This document shows, one piece after another, positions 1-11,562 of a stretch of DNA of 64,000 nucleotides. The DNA comes from Rhizophagus irregularis. Lineage: Eukaryota > Glomeromycota > Glomeromycetes > Glomerales > Glomeraceae. Position 1 is the first letter of the stretch; each line of letters begins with the position of its first letter. The DNA lies in contig NC_089433.1 in the NCBI RefSeq assembly GCF_026210795.1, positions 496,001-560,000 of the forward strand. Direction: 5' to 3'. The notes beneath the pieces are model-generated. The model had not been told where the DNA came from and did not search any database. It saw nothing but the letters and a program-made list of their open reading frames with translations. Position numbers and translations under genes: made by a program.

Positions 1-310
1 AAATGATATAAAATTCATGATTATTGACGTTGATCATATACAGATATAATTTGAATTTTTTAATATTTCAATAAATTATTTTTTTTATTTTTAAACTCCA
101 TTAATTATGGACAGTCTTAACGTCTGTATATTTAAGTATTACTAATATAGTAAATTATAGTTTCAGGCATTTATTAACTTTTATATTGTAAACTATTAAC
201 AGCTTTTAAGCTCTAATATAAATAAAAAAAAAAGAAAAATAGGTATGCTTATAATAATTTAATTCTCTATAGACCAAAGAATTTTAGGTAACAAATATAA
301 TATTTTGTAG
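1..310. other. AT-rich sequence 5' of the KDZ gene; no supported exon
   Basis: This stretch ends in a splice acceptor (TTTTGTAG, 303-310) for the first exon that I can read. Earlier exons or the start codon of the KDZ gene may lie here or beyond the window edge. I could not place one with confidence. Confidence 0.4.
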
Positions 311-3300
311 GTCCTAAATATTACAAACCAAATCGAGCGTCGATAAATAAAAGAAATGCTAAAAAAATCATAATTCAAAAGTATCAAAAAGGATATAAAA
401 GGTTTAGAATAAATAAAAATGTAACTGTGAAAGATGAAAAAGTTGAATGGGAAGACATCGACGAAAATAAATTACACACACACTGTGTAAATGGCCAAAA
501 TTTTAATGCAGCAAAAGGTTTATATCGCAATGCACAGAAAAAGCTTATTGATAATTGGAAAGAGATTTTACCTAGACTATTTAATGTAATGATTGAGAAT
601 AATGCCCTGGATAAGGACCGCAATTGTATTAAATGCAAGAAACCTGCCACATTCCGTTGCATGGATTGTGGATCTGATGTATATTTTTGCTCAGTCTGTG
701 AAGACTTATTCCATAATAACATTAATATTTTTCATCAGAGAATTTTATTAGATCAAGATAGCAATAGTAATCACAATAGGACGTTAAAATTGCCTCAAAT
801 CTGTTCTGAAAACTGTGAACATCAAGCTTTCAAAATATTAGTAGTTCATTTAAAAGGTAAATAAGTTAATGAGTTAATGTTATTGATATTATTTATATTT
901 CTATTAATGAAATAAAAATAATTTAAATAGGACAATTTTCAGTGAACATTCCAGGTTGTAAAGGAATTGTTGAAACGCTAATTAAGCATAAACTATTTCC
1001 TTCTACACCTGTTAATCCAAATGTTGCATTTACATTTGAACTTCTTGATCTTTACGCAGAATTATTACTACAAGCACACGTTCCCTATCATTCTTTTTGT
1101 CGAGTTTTAGATGCACTTCATTCCTCTCAAAATATTAATAAAGTAAGTTCAATATAATTAATTATTTTTAGTTTTAATTTTATTATTACATGATTCTGAA
1201 TAATTACCATTTAATTATTTAATTTTACAACTTTCTAAATTTTCTTCAATTTTGATACTATTTGATATTATATATTATAGAATATTTACTATCTATTCAC
1301 GTCTACTGCTCATTACTATTTAGCAATTAAAAATCAAATCAAAAATACTGTTACAAGTATGCTCAAAAAAAATTATGATTTTAATTGCCCAGCATGTCCG
1401 CAGGTATTTATTCTAGATAATTTACTGTAGATTGGTTGTCTTATATTGTATTTCTAAATGTTATTTTCTTTTAATAATCATAGCCAAATGAAAAAAATGC
1501 AAAAATAATAGTTGCACTGGATGGAAACTTCCAACTAAGAAGATTAAAATGTGCTGGAAATGATATCAATGATCAATTAGTTAAAGATCAATTTATTATA
1601 AAGCAAAAACAATTTGATGAATGGATGATTACACATGATTCATCTCGAAATAAATCTACTAAGAATCAAGTATGTAAAAAACTGTAGTTATATTGTTTTA
1701 TATTTGTATTTTTATAATTTTATAACAATTTTTTTATTTCAAGGAAACTGCGTGTGACAGTTATTTTAAAGCAGCTGATCAAGCCCGTTCTAATATAAAA
1801 TCAAAACATTTAGATGATACAGGATTATTTGGTAGCACATGTAGGCATGGAATACCATTAAAGTTTATTAATCTAAAAGGAATTGGAGAAAGGTAAAAAC
1901 GTAAAATTATTTATTACTTTATTCATTCAATTAAGCTTAATTAATTATGTATATGGCTTTATCATTATAGGTTTTCGCTAGCAGAATGCCTTCTTTATCA
2001 ATTACAAGATACTTTTAACGAAAGTTCTCAATCATTTGTTGTTTTATATGATATTGCATGTTCTTTTCATGCACATATAAATAAAAGTGAGAGTGCCCTT
2101 TTTCAGTTTAAATCTCGCTTTGATTGGTGTATATCTATATTTCATGCATTCGCCCATTCAATGAAATGTCAGCTTAAATATCATCCAAGAATTTGTTCGT
2201 CAATTGGATTAACTGATGGTGAAAGTCTTGAACGATTATGGTCCTATCTTGGCCGCTTTGCTTTAACAACCAAATATATGAGACCATCACATAGACTAGA
2301 TATTTTAGAATTAGCAATTCAAAATATTAGTCAAAGAATGATAAATAACTTAGGCAAGTGATTTATTTATATAACTATTTCTCTTTATTAATATCTTGGG
2401 CATCTTGCAACTTTTGGATTTTCTTTTCAGTTTCATTATTATCTTAACATCTATTTGATTGATTATAACAAATAATTATGTATTTTTCATTGTAATCTTA
2501 TTAGCATATTCTTTAGCGAAACGTTTTCACCGTGCAAAAAAACTAAGTTTGGATTCTAAAATATCTTTAGAAGAATTGAATAAACAACATGGTATAGACG
2601 AAAGCAAAATTCTTATTGCAATTGAAAATCAGAAAAAAAATATTGGTATGAATGAAGTATTTATTTTTAATAATAATATTAAATATATTTATTAATTAAA
2701 TTTTTTTTTTAGTTTTTAAAGAGCAATTAATGGGAAAAGAACAATATTTTTCATATTTAATGGATTATCACAAGTATAAGTACATATTAAATATTGTATT
2801 ATTCAATAATATTTTAAATTATATACTCATTTATAATTTTTCAATCTCATATAATAGTATTCAAATAGAAGAATCCAAATTAGAAAGATCAAAAGCATCA
2901 TTAATAAAATCAAAAGACATGTGTCTTAAAAAAATCAAAGAATGCGAAGAAAATTTGGATATTCTTGAATTTGATCGATGGAACCCATTTGATCCAAAGT
3001 ATAGCAATTACCTTGATGATTATTGTAGGCGTAATTTAGATTTAATATCAGATAAATTAAGAAAACTACGTAATGAATATATTTTTAACACCTCACAATT
3101 GTATAATACGGATCATAAAGGTAAGCATTTAGTATGATAAGATTTATTTTAACAATTTTATAATTTCCATTTTATTTTTTTTTTTGAAAAAAAAATAGGA
3201 CATAAATTGGCATCAAAAATAAAGATTGAAGTTAGTAAAATTTCCAAGCAAATCGAAGTACAAATCTTGCATTACCAACATTTAAGATCAAATTGGTCGT

Positions 3301-3967
3301 CTAAACTAGCTGATAACTTTCCTAAAGCAACTTTTAATGATATAGTTAATCATGGATCTAATTTTTGGAAATCATTAGACTTAGCAGTCGATAACGATAC
3401 TAATATACCACGAATTGTTATCAATCATTCAATTCAACATTTTAATAATTTTAAACGAGCTGAAGAAGAGATCAATTTAATTCCAATTGAATTAAATAGA
3501 CTATACACTTTTTGGATTAATCAAAAATTGGAAATTGTAAAGATACTGCAACAACTTGAAATAACTAATAATCTATTTGAGGAAAGTATTTATTATTTAC
3601 AGTGCACAAAATTTTTTAATTATAATACAGTATCTTATATAATTATATATATTTATTTATTTAGAAAGGTATAGTTTATATTTTAAAAGGCTACTATGAA
3701 AAAATAAAAAAAAATATAAAACAATGTCAGGATGCTTTTTTGAAAATTAATGAAACTAGCGTAAGGGGTGAAAGCAAAAATTTAAATCCATCAATATATA
3801 TATCAATGAATGAAAAAGAAGAAGATAGACTTTCAAGAGAAAATCTAGAATTAGAAAATTTAGAAATTCAGATTGAAGGTGAAGATTATGAAGGCGAAGG
3901 TTACGAAAGTGAAAGTGAAGGTGAAGAAATTTACGAAGATGAGGATAAAGATATTAATATGCAATAA
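311..3967 (+). CDS. KDZ-family (Kyakuja-Dileera-Zisupton) transposase with CxC2 zinc domain, about 11 exons, 5' end not seen
   Basis: Exons read as 311-856, 931-1142, 1281-1403, 1494-1669, 1744-1892, 1971-2353, 2505-2645, 2713-2773, 2858-3120, 3199-3585 and 3669-3967, all joining in one frame. The first exon carries a cysteine cluster (CIKCKKPATFRCMDC, then FCSVC) typical of CxC2 domains. KDZ catalytic blocks follow in order: ALDGNFQLRRL (about 1530), DTGLFGSTCRHGIPL (about 1820), LYDIACSFHAHI (about 2050) and DGESLERLWSYLGRF (about 2215). These supply the acidic triad of this RNase H-fold family. The C-terminus is coiled-coil-like, then strongly acidic (EGEDYEGEGYESESEGEE). The intron after 2353 has a GC donor (GCAAGTG). 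I see no nonsense codon or frameshift, so the gene may be active. The start codon and the terminal repeats of the transposon were not found. Exon edges near 3585-3669 are the least certain. Confidence 0.85.
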
Positions 3968-4998
3968 TCAAATTATTAAATAAATTGTTATATTAAGAAT
4001 TATTACTAAATAATTATGATCACCTAATTATTATAATTTATAATTTATAATGATGATTGAATAATGTAATTTTGACAAATTATGTTTGATACATTACGTT
4101 TATTAATTTATGTTACACAAATTTTGTAACGAAATGAAAAAACTCTTGATATTGGGTTAAAATTTTCATTAAAGCTTCGTTAAACTAAACAAAAATCCAG
4201 TGAATCATATCTATTAAATAAGAAAGTAAATTAAATAAAAATAGTTATATATTTTATAAAATCAAAATAAAAAAAATAAAACGCAAAAAATATTAAAATA
4301 TTATAAAATTAAACTCTTAAATAAATTTAAAAGACTTCAAATTTCTTTTAAAGCTTGATTTACTTAAAAAAAATGTACTTACTTTATTGGTTTAAAAATA
4401 AATTCTCAACTAATTCCCAACTTGTAGACGAAACAGTATGTTCCAATTTGCCGATCACTTTATTTATTTTATTTTATTACACAAAATTACATATATACCC
4501 ATGATTATATCATATGATTATAGTGTGCATTATATTTAGTTAATGCGCCATATGATTTATGACCAATTATCGAATAATTGTAATAGTAGTCAAATAATTA
4601 ATTTTTTTTGCCACATAATTTCTTTTAATAATCTTAATAAATATCAATAATATTATAATAAAATGAATATAATTTGCGATCAGATAAATTGTGTATGAAT
4701 CAATTAATCAATAAAATAAATAACATGGGTTTCCCTATATGTTGCTATTAGAGAAAGAGTTTAATGACATAAAGCACAAGTACAGGAATAATGAATGTAA
4801 TAGGTTGATGGTGAATTACAGTTTATAAAATTTTTTAGTTTGCTAAATTCATTTATCTTTTGAAATAAAAAATGAAAGAGTTCCAAAATGCTATTATGTA
4901 AACTTTTTTTTAAATTTTAAAATATGACAGTCAAAACAATAGCACAAAGTTTACTAAACTCTCTTATTAATTTCATTACACGTATCTCTACATGTACA
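3968..4998. other. Convergent intergenic spacer, no gene seen
   Basis: About 1 kb of AT-rich sequence separates the 3' ends of the KDZ gene and the minus-strand HMG-like gene. It holds several ATTAAATAA-type polyadenylation-like stretches for both strands. No open frame or repeat was identified. Confidence 0.5.
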
Positions 4999-6394
4999 TT
5001 AATTTTCAGTAAAGTGGATATCATTCAATGCATTCAATACTTTAACTTTATCATTTTCAGTAAGGTTAGCATAATCCACAAATTCAACCTTATGTGGCCA
5101 ACCGTGTAACTGATATTTAGTTTGAAGCTGCCAATTTTTATAAGGTATCAATTCTTTACCAGTTGCCATACCTGTCAAATATATATGTATGTTTTTTTTA
5201 AAAAAAAAATCTTAATTACTTGAAATCTTTTTTAAAATCATATATATATATATAATATTTACTTACGAAATTTTTCACGTAAAATCTGTCTAACATTATC
5301 TCTAGTTTTTTTACTATTAACACTTACATCCTTAATCTGAATAGCATTAACATCATGAGACATTTCAATATTATTAATAACCTTGTCTCTTTCTATCAAA
5401 TAAAATAGTAAGAAAAATATTGAATATATATTAAAACATTTATTTATTATTAAAAGACGCACCTGCTTTTTTTAAAGTGGAATAACTTTGAAAAACAGTT
5501 AAAATCTGATCAAGCGTATCACACTGAGCGTAAAAGTCCTCACCGACTTTAGTTCCAAACCAATTTGGATTAATACCATCAACATACGAAACTGCAATGC
5601 TTAAAATATCAACACCACATGAGCTATACAGTGTTTTATACTATAATAAAATATCCAGAATGTTAAAATAATTAAAAAAAAAAGATAAAATAAAAATATG
5701 CCCAGAATATAAATATAACTAACAATTTTTCGAAGTTCCTTAATTTGCTTATTGATTTCGATTTTTCTTTTATTGAGATCTTTGATAAGGCCTGTTTTAT
5801 TTAAACTACGACATTCATTCATCTTATCAGCAGCTTGAGTATACTGCTCTTTTTTTTCTGCATCAAGGTCATTCCACTCCATTGCACACTTTTGTTGAGC
5901 ATTTGGTGACATAACACTTACTAAAAAATAAAAGGTATAAATTAAATTTATTGATTGCAAAATCCTTAAAATTAAAAATTAACCTACATTCCTGGTTCTC
6001 TTGCCACCATTCTACCTGCCAAGCATTCCACGCACTACATTTTCTAAGTTTTTTGAAAGCTGGTTCACGAAAGTCTTTCAGGATATTCTATATAAAAAAT
6101 TATTATTAATTCAAATATAATAATTGTCATATAATCTTCAATAAAATCATAATACTTTAACAAATTCAGGTTCCATATTGCATTCTTCTGCTAAGTGCAT
6201 TACTTCAATATCATATTTCATTTGCAACATCGCAATTTTATCTAATTTTTCTTTCGTTAATCCTATAAGTTCATATAAAATATAAAAAAAAGATTATACA
6301 AAATTATTTATTGTTTCATAAATATATATATATATATATACATATCTAAATTTGTATTACTGCTACTAAAATATTAAACACCTTCTTGTTCCAT
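4999..6394 (-). CDS. HMG-box-like hypothetical protein, multi-exon
   Basis: Read on the minus strand, ATG at 6394 opens a very short first exon (MEQE, ending 6382), followed by exons with canonical AG acceptors. The first is LTKEKLDKIAMLQMKYDIEV... ending near 6155. The second begins NILKDFREPAFKKLRK and carries AWNAWQVEWWQEN. The third holds SPNAQQKCAMEWNDLDAEKK and EQYTQAADKMNECR. The last coding exon starts MATGKELIPYKNWQLQT and ends in TAA at 4999. The order aromatic-rich helix, then W..L..EKK.QY...A resembles an HMG-box DNA-binding domain, followed by a basic coiled-coil (NKRKIEINKQIKELRKI). The gene is convergent with the KDZ transposase, 1 kb away. It may be a host chromatin/transcription factor or a passenger gene of the transposon; the sequence does not decide. 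Exon joins in the middle are approximate. Confidence 0.6.
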
Positions 6395-6989
6395 GATGAC
6401 AGATAAAAATTTTGAAGGTAAATTTATATTTTAATGTAACCACGTAAACACTATTTAAAATAAATTCTGTGTAACATAAAATACGTAATGAAATTTTAGG
6501 GTCTACTATTGTATTTGATAATGAATATTACGTGATAATATATAAAGGGTCTGAAACTAAAAATTTTAATTTAGAGAATACTGTGCAATTAAACAATTAA
6601 AACTCAGGCTGATTTACAAATTTGGCTGATAAGAAACTGCTTGTAAATAATTTTTTGATAAGAATTATAATGGATTTGATTGGCTGATAATAATCATCAG
6701 ATTGGAATTATGAAATTTGATTGGCTGATAATAATCATGTGACTGGACAAATTTTGGTGAAGAAATTACAAAATTATATTCCATAATGCTGGCTGCACAG
6801 CATAAAAATTTCCTTTTTGAAATATTGTGAAACCTAAATCATGTTATTTTTGCAAGAACCAAAAAAATTTTCCTTTTTTAGATTTAAAGTAACTTCACGT
6901 GATAAAGTGCTTAATGGTATGCAGGTAAACAGTTTTTGCAATAAATAGAACGATTTGGCCAGAATTACATTTAATTCGGGCCGGTGGTC
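6395..6989. other. AT-rich, weakly repetitive flank, no gene
   Basis: It contains diverged copies of GATTGGCTGATAATAATCAT around 6678 and 6720 and a GGCCAGAATTA motif near 6957. The second motif recurs as a terminal-type sequence near 7430, 7650, 8210 and 8285. No coding frame was found. Confidence 0.5.
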
Positions 6990-6998
6990 AAACTATGT

Positions 6999-8560
6999 AA
7001 TTTATAAGCTGAAAGTTTCTGCACAAAATTTCAGCTAAGAAACTGCCCATGGGATAAATGCCCATGAAATTTGATTGGTTGGATTTAAATGATAAAGTTT
7101 ATAAGCTGAAAATTTGTGCAGAAAATCTCAGCTAAGAAACTGCCCATGGGCGAAATCTGCCATGGAATTTGATTGGTTCATATAAAATGGACAATTTTGT
7201 CCATGACTTGATGAAATTTGATTGGCTCATATAAAATGGACAATTTTGTCCATGATTTGATGAAATTTGATTGGCTCATATAAAACGGACAATTTTGTCT
7301 ATTATTTGATAAAATTTGATTGGTTCATATAAAACGGACAACTTTGTCCATGATTTGATGAAATTTGATTGGCTCATATAAAACAGACAATTTTGTCCAG
7401 CCAAATTAACTTAATTCTGGCTGTTCACATTAATTTTGGCCAGAAATTACCGCATATTAGGTAAATGATTTGATGAAATTTGATTGGCTCATATAAAACG
7501 GACAATTTTGTCCATGATTTGATGAAATTTGATTGGCTCATATAAAATGGACAATTTTGTCCATGATTTGATGAAATTTGATTGGCTCATATAAAACAGA
7601 CAATTTTGTCCAGCCAAATTAACTTAATTCTGGCTGTTCACATTAATTTTGGCCAGAAATTACCGCATATTAGGTAAATGATTTGATGAAATTTGATTGG
7701 CTCATATAAAACGGACAATTTTGTCCATGATTTGATGAAATTTGATTGGCTCATATAAAACGGACAATTTTGTCCATGATTTGATGAAATTTGATTGGCT
7801 CATATAAAACGGACAATTTTGTCATGATTTGATGAAATTTGATTGGTCATATAAAATGGACAATTTTGTCCATGATTTGATGAAATTTGATTGGCTCATA
7901 TAAAACGGACAATTTTGTCCATGATTTGATGAAATTTGATTGGCTCATATAAAATGGACAATTTTGTCCATGATTTGATGAAATTTGATTGGCTCATTTA
8001 AAATGGACAATTTTGTCCATGATTTGATGAAATTTGATTGGTTCATATAAAATGGACAATTTTGTCCATGATTTGATGAAATTTGATTGGCTCATTTAAA
8101 GCGGACAATTTTGTCTATTAGGTAAATGATTTGATGAAATTTGATTGGTTCATTTGAAATGGACAATTTTGTCCAGCCAAAATAACTTAATTCTGGCCGG
8201 TTACCTTAATTTTGGCCAGAAATTACTGCGCATTTGGTAAAGGAATTGATGGAATTTAATTGGACGAATTATTATACAGAAACTGGTCGACCAGAATTAG
8301 CTTAATTCTGGCTATAATGATTTCAACTTCAGTCAGAATTACTGTGTAACCTTAATTTTTTTTTGACTTTTTTTGGTTATTAGGTAGTACAAAATTTATA
8401 TCAATGCAATCCTCACATGCTGGTTTATAGGCAAATCTGCATTCAGTTACCTTATTTGGCCGATATATACCAATTAAGTATTAGCCAATCAAATCCCATG
8501 GGCAAATCTGCCCATGGGCAGTTTCTTAGCTGAGGTTTTGTGCACGAAGTTTCAGCTTAT
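6999..8560. mobile_element. Non-coding element with inverted termini (MITE / non-autonomous DNA transposon)
   Basis: The left arm (about 7001-7085, with a second tandem copy at about 7090-7171) starts TTATAAGCTGAAAG and contains GCTAAGAAACTGCCCATGGG. The same sequence is present inverted at about 8482-8560, ending CAGCTTAT. AAACTATGT directly abuts both ends (6990-6998 and 8561-8569), as expected for an 8-9 bp target duplication. The left junction has a few extra bases (AATT), so the exact terminus is uncertain. The interior encodes nothing and is mostly a 49-bp tandem array. Confidence 0.65.
7150..8170 (+). repeat. 49-bp tandem array, about 18 copies, with embedded ATTGG and TATAAAA
   Basis: Each unit carries GATTTGATGAAATTTGATT, then GGCTCATATAAAACGG and ACAATTTTGTCC. 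A larger-order repeat is visible: the segment beginning CAGCCAAATTAACTTAATTC occurs at about 7397 and 7611 after the same set of units. Every unit includes a short hairpin (GGACAA-TT-TTGTCC) and, within 20 bp, an inverted CCAAT box followed by a TATA-like string. Confidence 0.9.
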
Positions 8561-8629
8561 AAACTATGTCGATCATTTGGATTGGGTGCCTACCACTAAC
8601 TATGCCACCAAATAAGAATCAAGTTCACA

Positions 8630-8931
8630 ATTCCTATAAAAAAAGAAAATTCAGAATTTGTCCTGAAAAGTATGGAAAATGTCCAAAAATTTTCTGTACA
8701 TCCAAAAAATATTCGGAAACGGTCATGTTTTGGAACATTTTCCAGATGCTCGATTCTGGACAAATTCTGGACAAATTCTGGAGTGTTAAGAAAATATCTG
8801 GAATTTGTACGTCCAGAAAGTGTTCCAAAACATGACCATTTCTGAATGTTTTCTGGATGCATGGAAAATTTCTGGACATTTTTCATACTTTTTAGGACAA
8901 ATTCTGAATTTTCTTTTTTTATAGGGAATCT
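8630..8931. repeat. 300-bp near-perfect long hairpin (foldback MITE)
   Basis: The left arm begins TTCCTATAAAAAAAGAAAAT at 8630 and the right arm ends CTTTTTTTATAGGGAA at 8931. Arms of about 110-120 bp are inverted copies with a few mismatches, meeting at a short loop with two direct copies of GGACAAATTCTGG. Apparent open frames on both strands here come from the hairpin and are not genes. No convincing target duplication was found. Confidence 0.8.
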
Positions 8932-9889
8932 TTAAGAGTAGCTCCAAATAATGCTTTACTACCTATGCAATATTATTAACAAGTATCTCATCTATCTTTA
9001 TTAACTCATTCTCAAAAAGTTTATTTCTTAGTTCTAATAAATTTCCATTCCTTCCAAAAGGTATTTACTATATGCCGATAGTAAAAGCTATTTATTAGGT
9101 ATTATTCAACAAGTTTTTCTATTGTATGTGAACAATAGAAGGTGATTCTCAGAGCATGCACTATTTGCAATAACAGCTTCTACCACTCTGGAATTTGTTC
9201 AATTCATAAAGTCATAAAATTTATAATTTAATAAAAAGTTTATTCTTTATTATGTAAGAATATGTCATTATAACATAATTATTTATTAAATATAAATAAT
9301 ATAATAGTAAAATTTGTCAAAATATTATAAAATAATTATAAAAATTAAAAAGAATTGTTCAAAGAAAAGGAGTTAAAAAGGAACTAATCATAGGAATATA
9401 AGCATGTCATTAATAAGCTAATAGATAACGATTTCATGATAAAAGCAACTGTCAATATAAAATGGAAAAAATAAAACAGTTCACTTTATTTTAACAACTT
9501 ATACTTTTTTTCATGTGATCAAATGCCATTCATGGATTGCTGAAAAGTTGAAAATGCTTTGGCATTCAGTCCAATGCCACTTCCAATTCCAATAAAATTA
9601 TTAGAAGCTTATATAAATATCTATATAATATAATAAAAAAATACATGTCGATCTTCTAACGTTTAGATTAAGTCTGTATAAATAATCTTGAATTGTGTAG
9701 CATGATTCAGTGCCTGATTTAAACTTAAAAGTTAAGGCCATTTATTTGATCGGCAAATGTATAGATTTTTTTAACTTAGCTAATTTTTGATCAGTTAAAC
9801 AAAATTTTATTGTGAAGGTATTTTTTAAAAAATTTTTTTTGCAAACATATTTATTCAAAATAATCTTATTAAATGAAATTTTTTAAAAT
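8932..9889. other. AT-rich spacer, nothing recognised
   Basis: No coding frame, tandem repeat or inverted terminus that I could support. Confidence 0.5.
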
Positions 9890-11110
9890 TTAAGTCCCAC
9901 ATTTTCGATTTTAAAGAAAAAAATCACTGTATTTATTTTTAATGAAGTGATACAATAAAAAAAACAATAACAATAAATAAAAAAGATAAGTAAATGACAA
10001 TGATCAAAGAGAAAGATGCAAATAAAAAAAATGAAATAACAATGGAGTAATGGAAAGTAATAGAAGAAGAAAGGGAGTAAAAAAGAGTAATGAGAAGTGA
10101 TAGGAAACAAAAAGGAAAATAGGACATGATGGATGATGAAAAAGAGTGATGGGAGATGAAGAGGAGTGATGGGAAGATGAAGAGGAGTAATGGAAGATGA
10201 AAAGGAGTGATGGGAAGATGAAGAGGGGTTATGGGAGACTAAAAGGAGTGATTGTAGACGAAGAGAAGTGAAAAGGAGTAATGGGTGACGAATAGGAGTG
10301 ATGGGTGACGAAAAGAAGTGATGGAAGATGAAGAGGAGTGATGGGAGACAAATAGGAGTGATTAGAGACAAAATGTAGTGATGAGGGATGAAGAGGAGTG
10401 ATGGGAAACGAACTGAAAAGGATTGATGGGAGACGAAAAAAAGTGATAGAAGACAAAAGAAGTAATTGGAGATGAAAAGAAGTGATAGGAGATGAAAAGG
10501 AGTAATGGGAGATGAAAAGGAGTAATGGGAGATGAAAAAAAGTGATGGAAGACAAAAAAAGTGATGGGAGACGAAAAGGAGTAATGAGAAACGAAAAAAA
10601 GTAATGGAAGACAAAAGAAGTGATGGGAGACGAAAAGAAAAGATGGAAGACAAAGAGGAATGATGAAAGATAAAAAGAAGTGATAAGAGACGAAAAGAAG
10701 TAATGGAAATGAAAAGAAGTGATTGAGAGACAAAAGAAATGATGGGAAGTAAATAGGAGAGAAAATGAAATAATGGAAAATGAAGATGTAATAGAAATAA
10801 TGGGAGACAAATAATGAGAAGTAGTATAAAGTGAAAAATGATGAGAGACAAAAATAAAAAAGTGATCATGAGGAAACAAAGTAAAAAATAAACCATAAAG
10901 TAAACAAAAAATGAAGTTAGTAAGAAATGAAATATAAGATAAAAATGAAATAAAAAAAAAATAAATAAAAAAAATACCTTTATTAATTGTAGAACTGAAA
11001 GAATTAAAATATCTGAAAAAAAATAAAATAAATTAGTGAAAAATGAAATATGAAACAGAAACAAAATAAAAAATAAAAAAATTAGTAAGAAACGAAATGT
11101 GAAGTGAAAA
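9890..11110 (+). repeat. 1.2-kb polypurine tract with degenerate about-19-bp minisatellite
   Basis: The plus strand is almost entirely A and G. The core (about 10130-10750) is a degenerate tandem repeat of AGTGATGGGAGACGAAAAG-like units. The three long minus-strand frames (leucine, serine, phenylalanine and histidine rich) are consequences of the CT-rich complement and are not called as genes. Confidence 0.85.
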
Positions 11111-11562
11111 ACAACTGAACCTTACTGGAAGAACTAAAGGACCTAAAAATGATGAAATAGAATTAAATATGTAAATTATATAGATTATATAAATTTATTA
11201 GTCTAACCTTACCATATTGTAAATATTTATTATCAAAATACTAAGAAGTTTTATCCCCGGTGCAGCACGACAGGTTACACCTAGTGTATATATAAAATAA
11301 TATTTATTGTGTTATTGAAATTGTGATTAAAAGGGATTGAAAGGTCAAGGAATTATTGGAAGCTTTTAAGAACATTGCTGAATGCCAAATTAAATGAAAT
11401 GCATGAATTGTTTGTCTTTCATTCCATTTATTAGGGTTTATAAAATGCTCATTTTCTTAAAAAATAACAAAAATTGTCAATAATAGACTTAAAAAGTTCA
11501 AAATTGATGCATCCAATTCAGGTTGGTACTCAAAATTTATTATATTTACATTCATACATTAA
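11111..11562. other. Spacer with a GC-richer patch
   Basis: A GC-richer stretch at 11253-11288 (CCCCGGTGCAGCACGACAGG, then TTACACCTAGTG) stands out from the AT-rich background. It resembles the edge of some mobile element, but I found no partner. Confidence 0.3.

Noticed and set aside
8566-8886. Open frames on both strands over the 300-bp hairpin
   Set aside because: Mirror frames arise because the arms are inverted copies; no family resemblance and no splice or start context.
9883-11064. Long minus-strand frames rich in Leu, Ser, Phe and His
   Set aside because: They are translations of the CT-rich complement of a purine minisatellite. Three overlapping frames stay open at once, which indicates composition rather than coding.
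11253-11290. Possible second Helitron 3' end (...CACCTAGT)
   Set aside because: CTAG followed by T is present, but there is no convincing hairpin 10-15 bp upstream and no associated gene.
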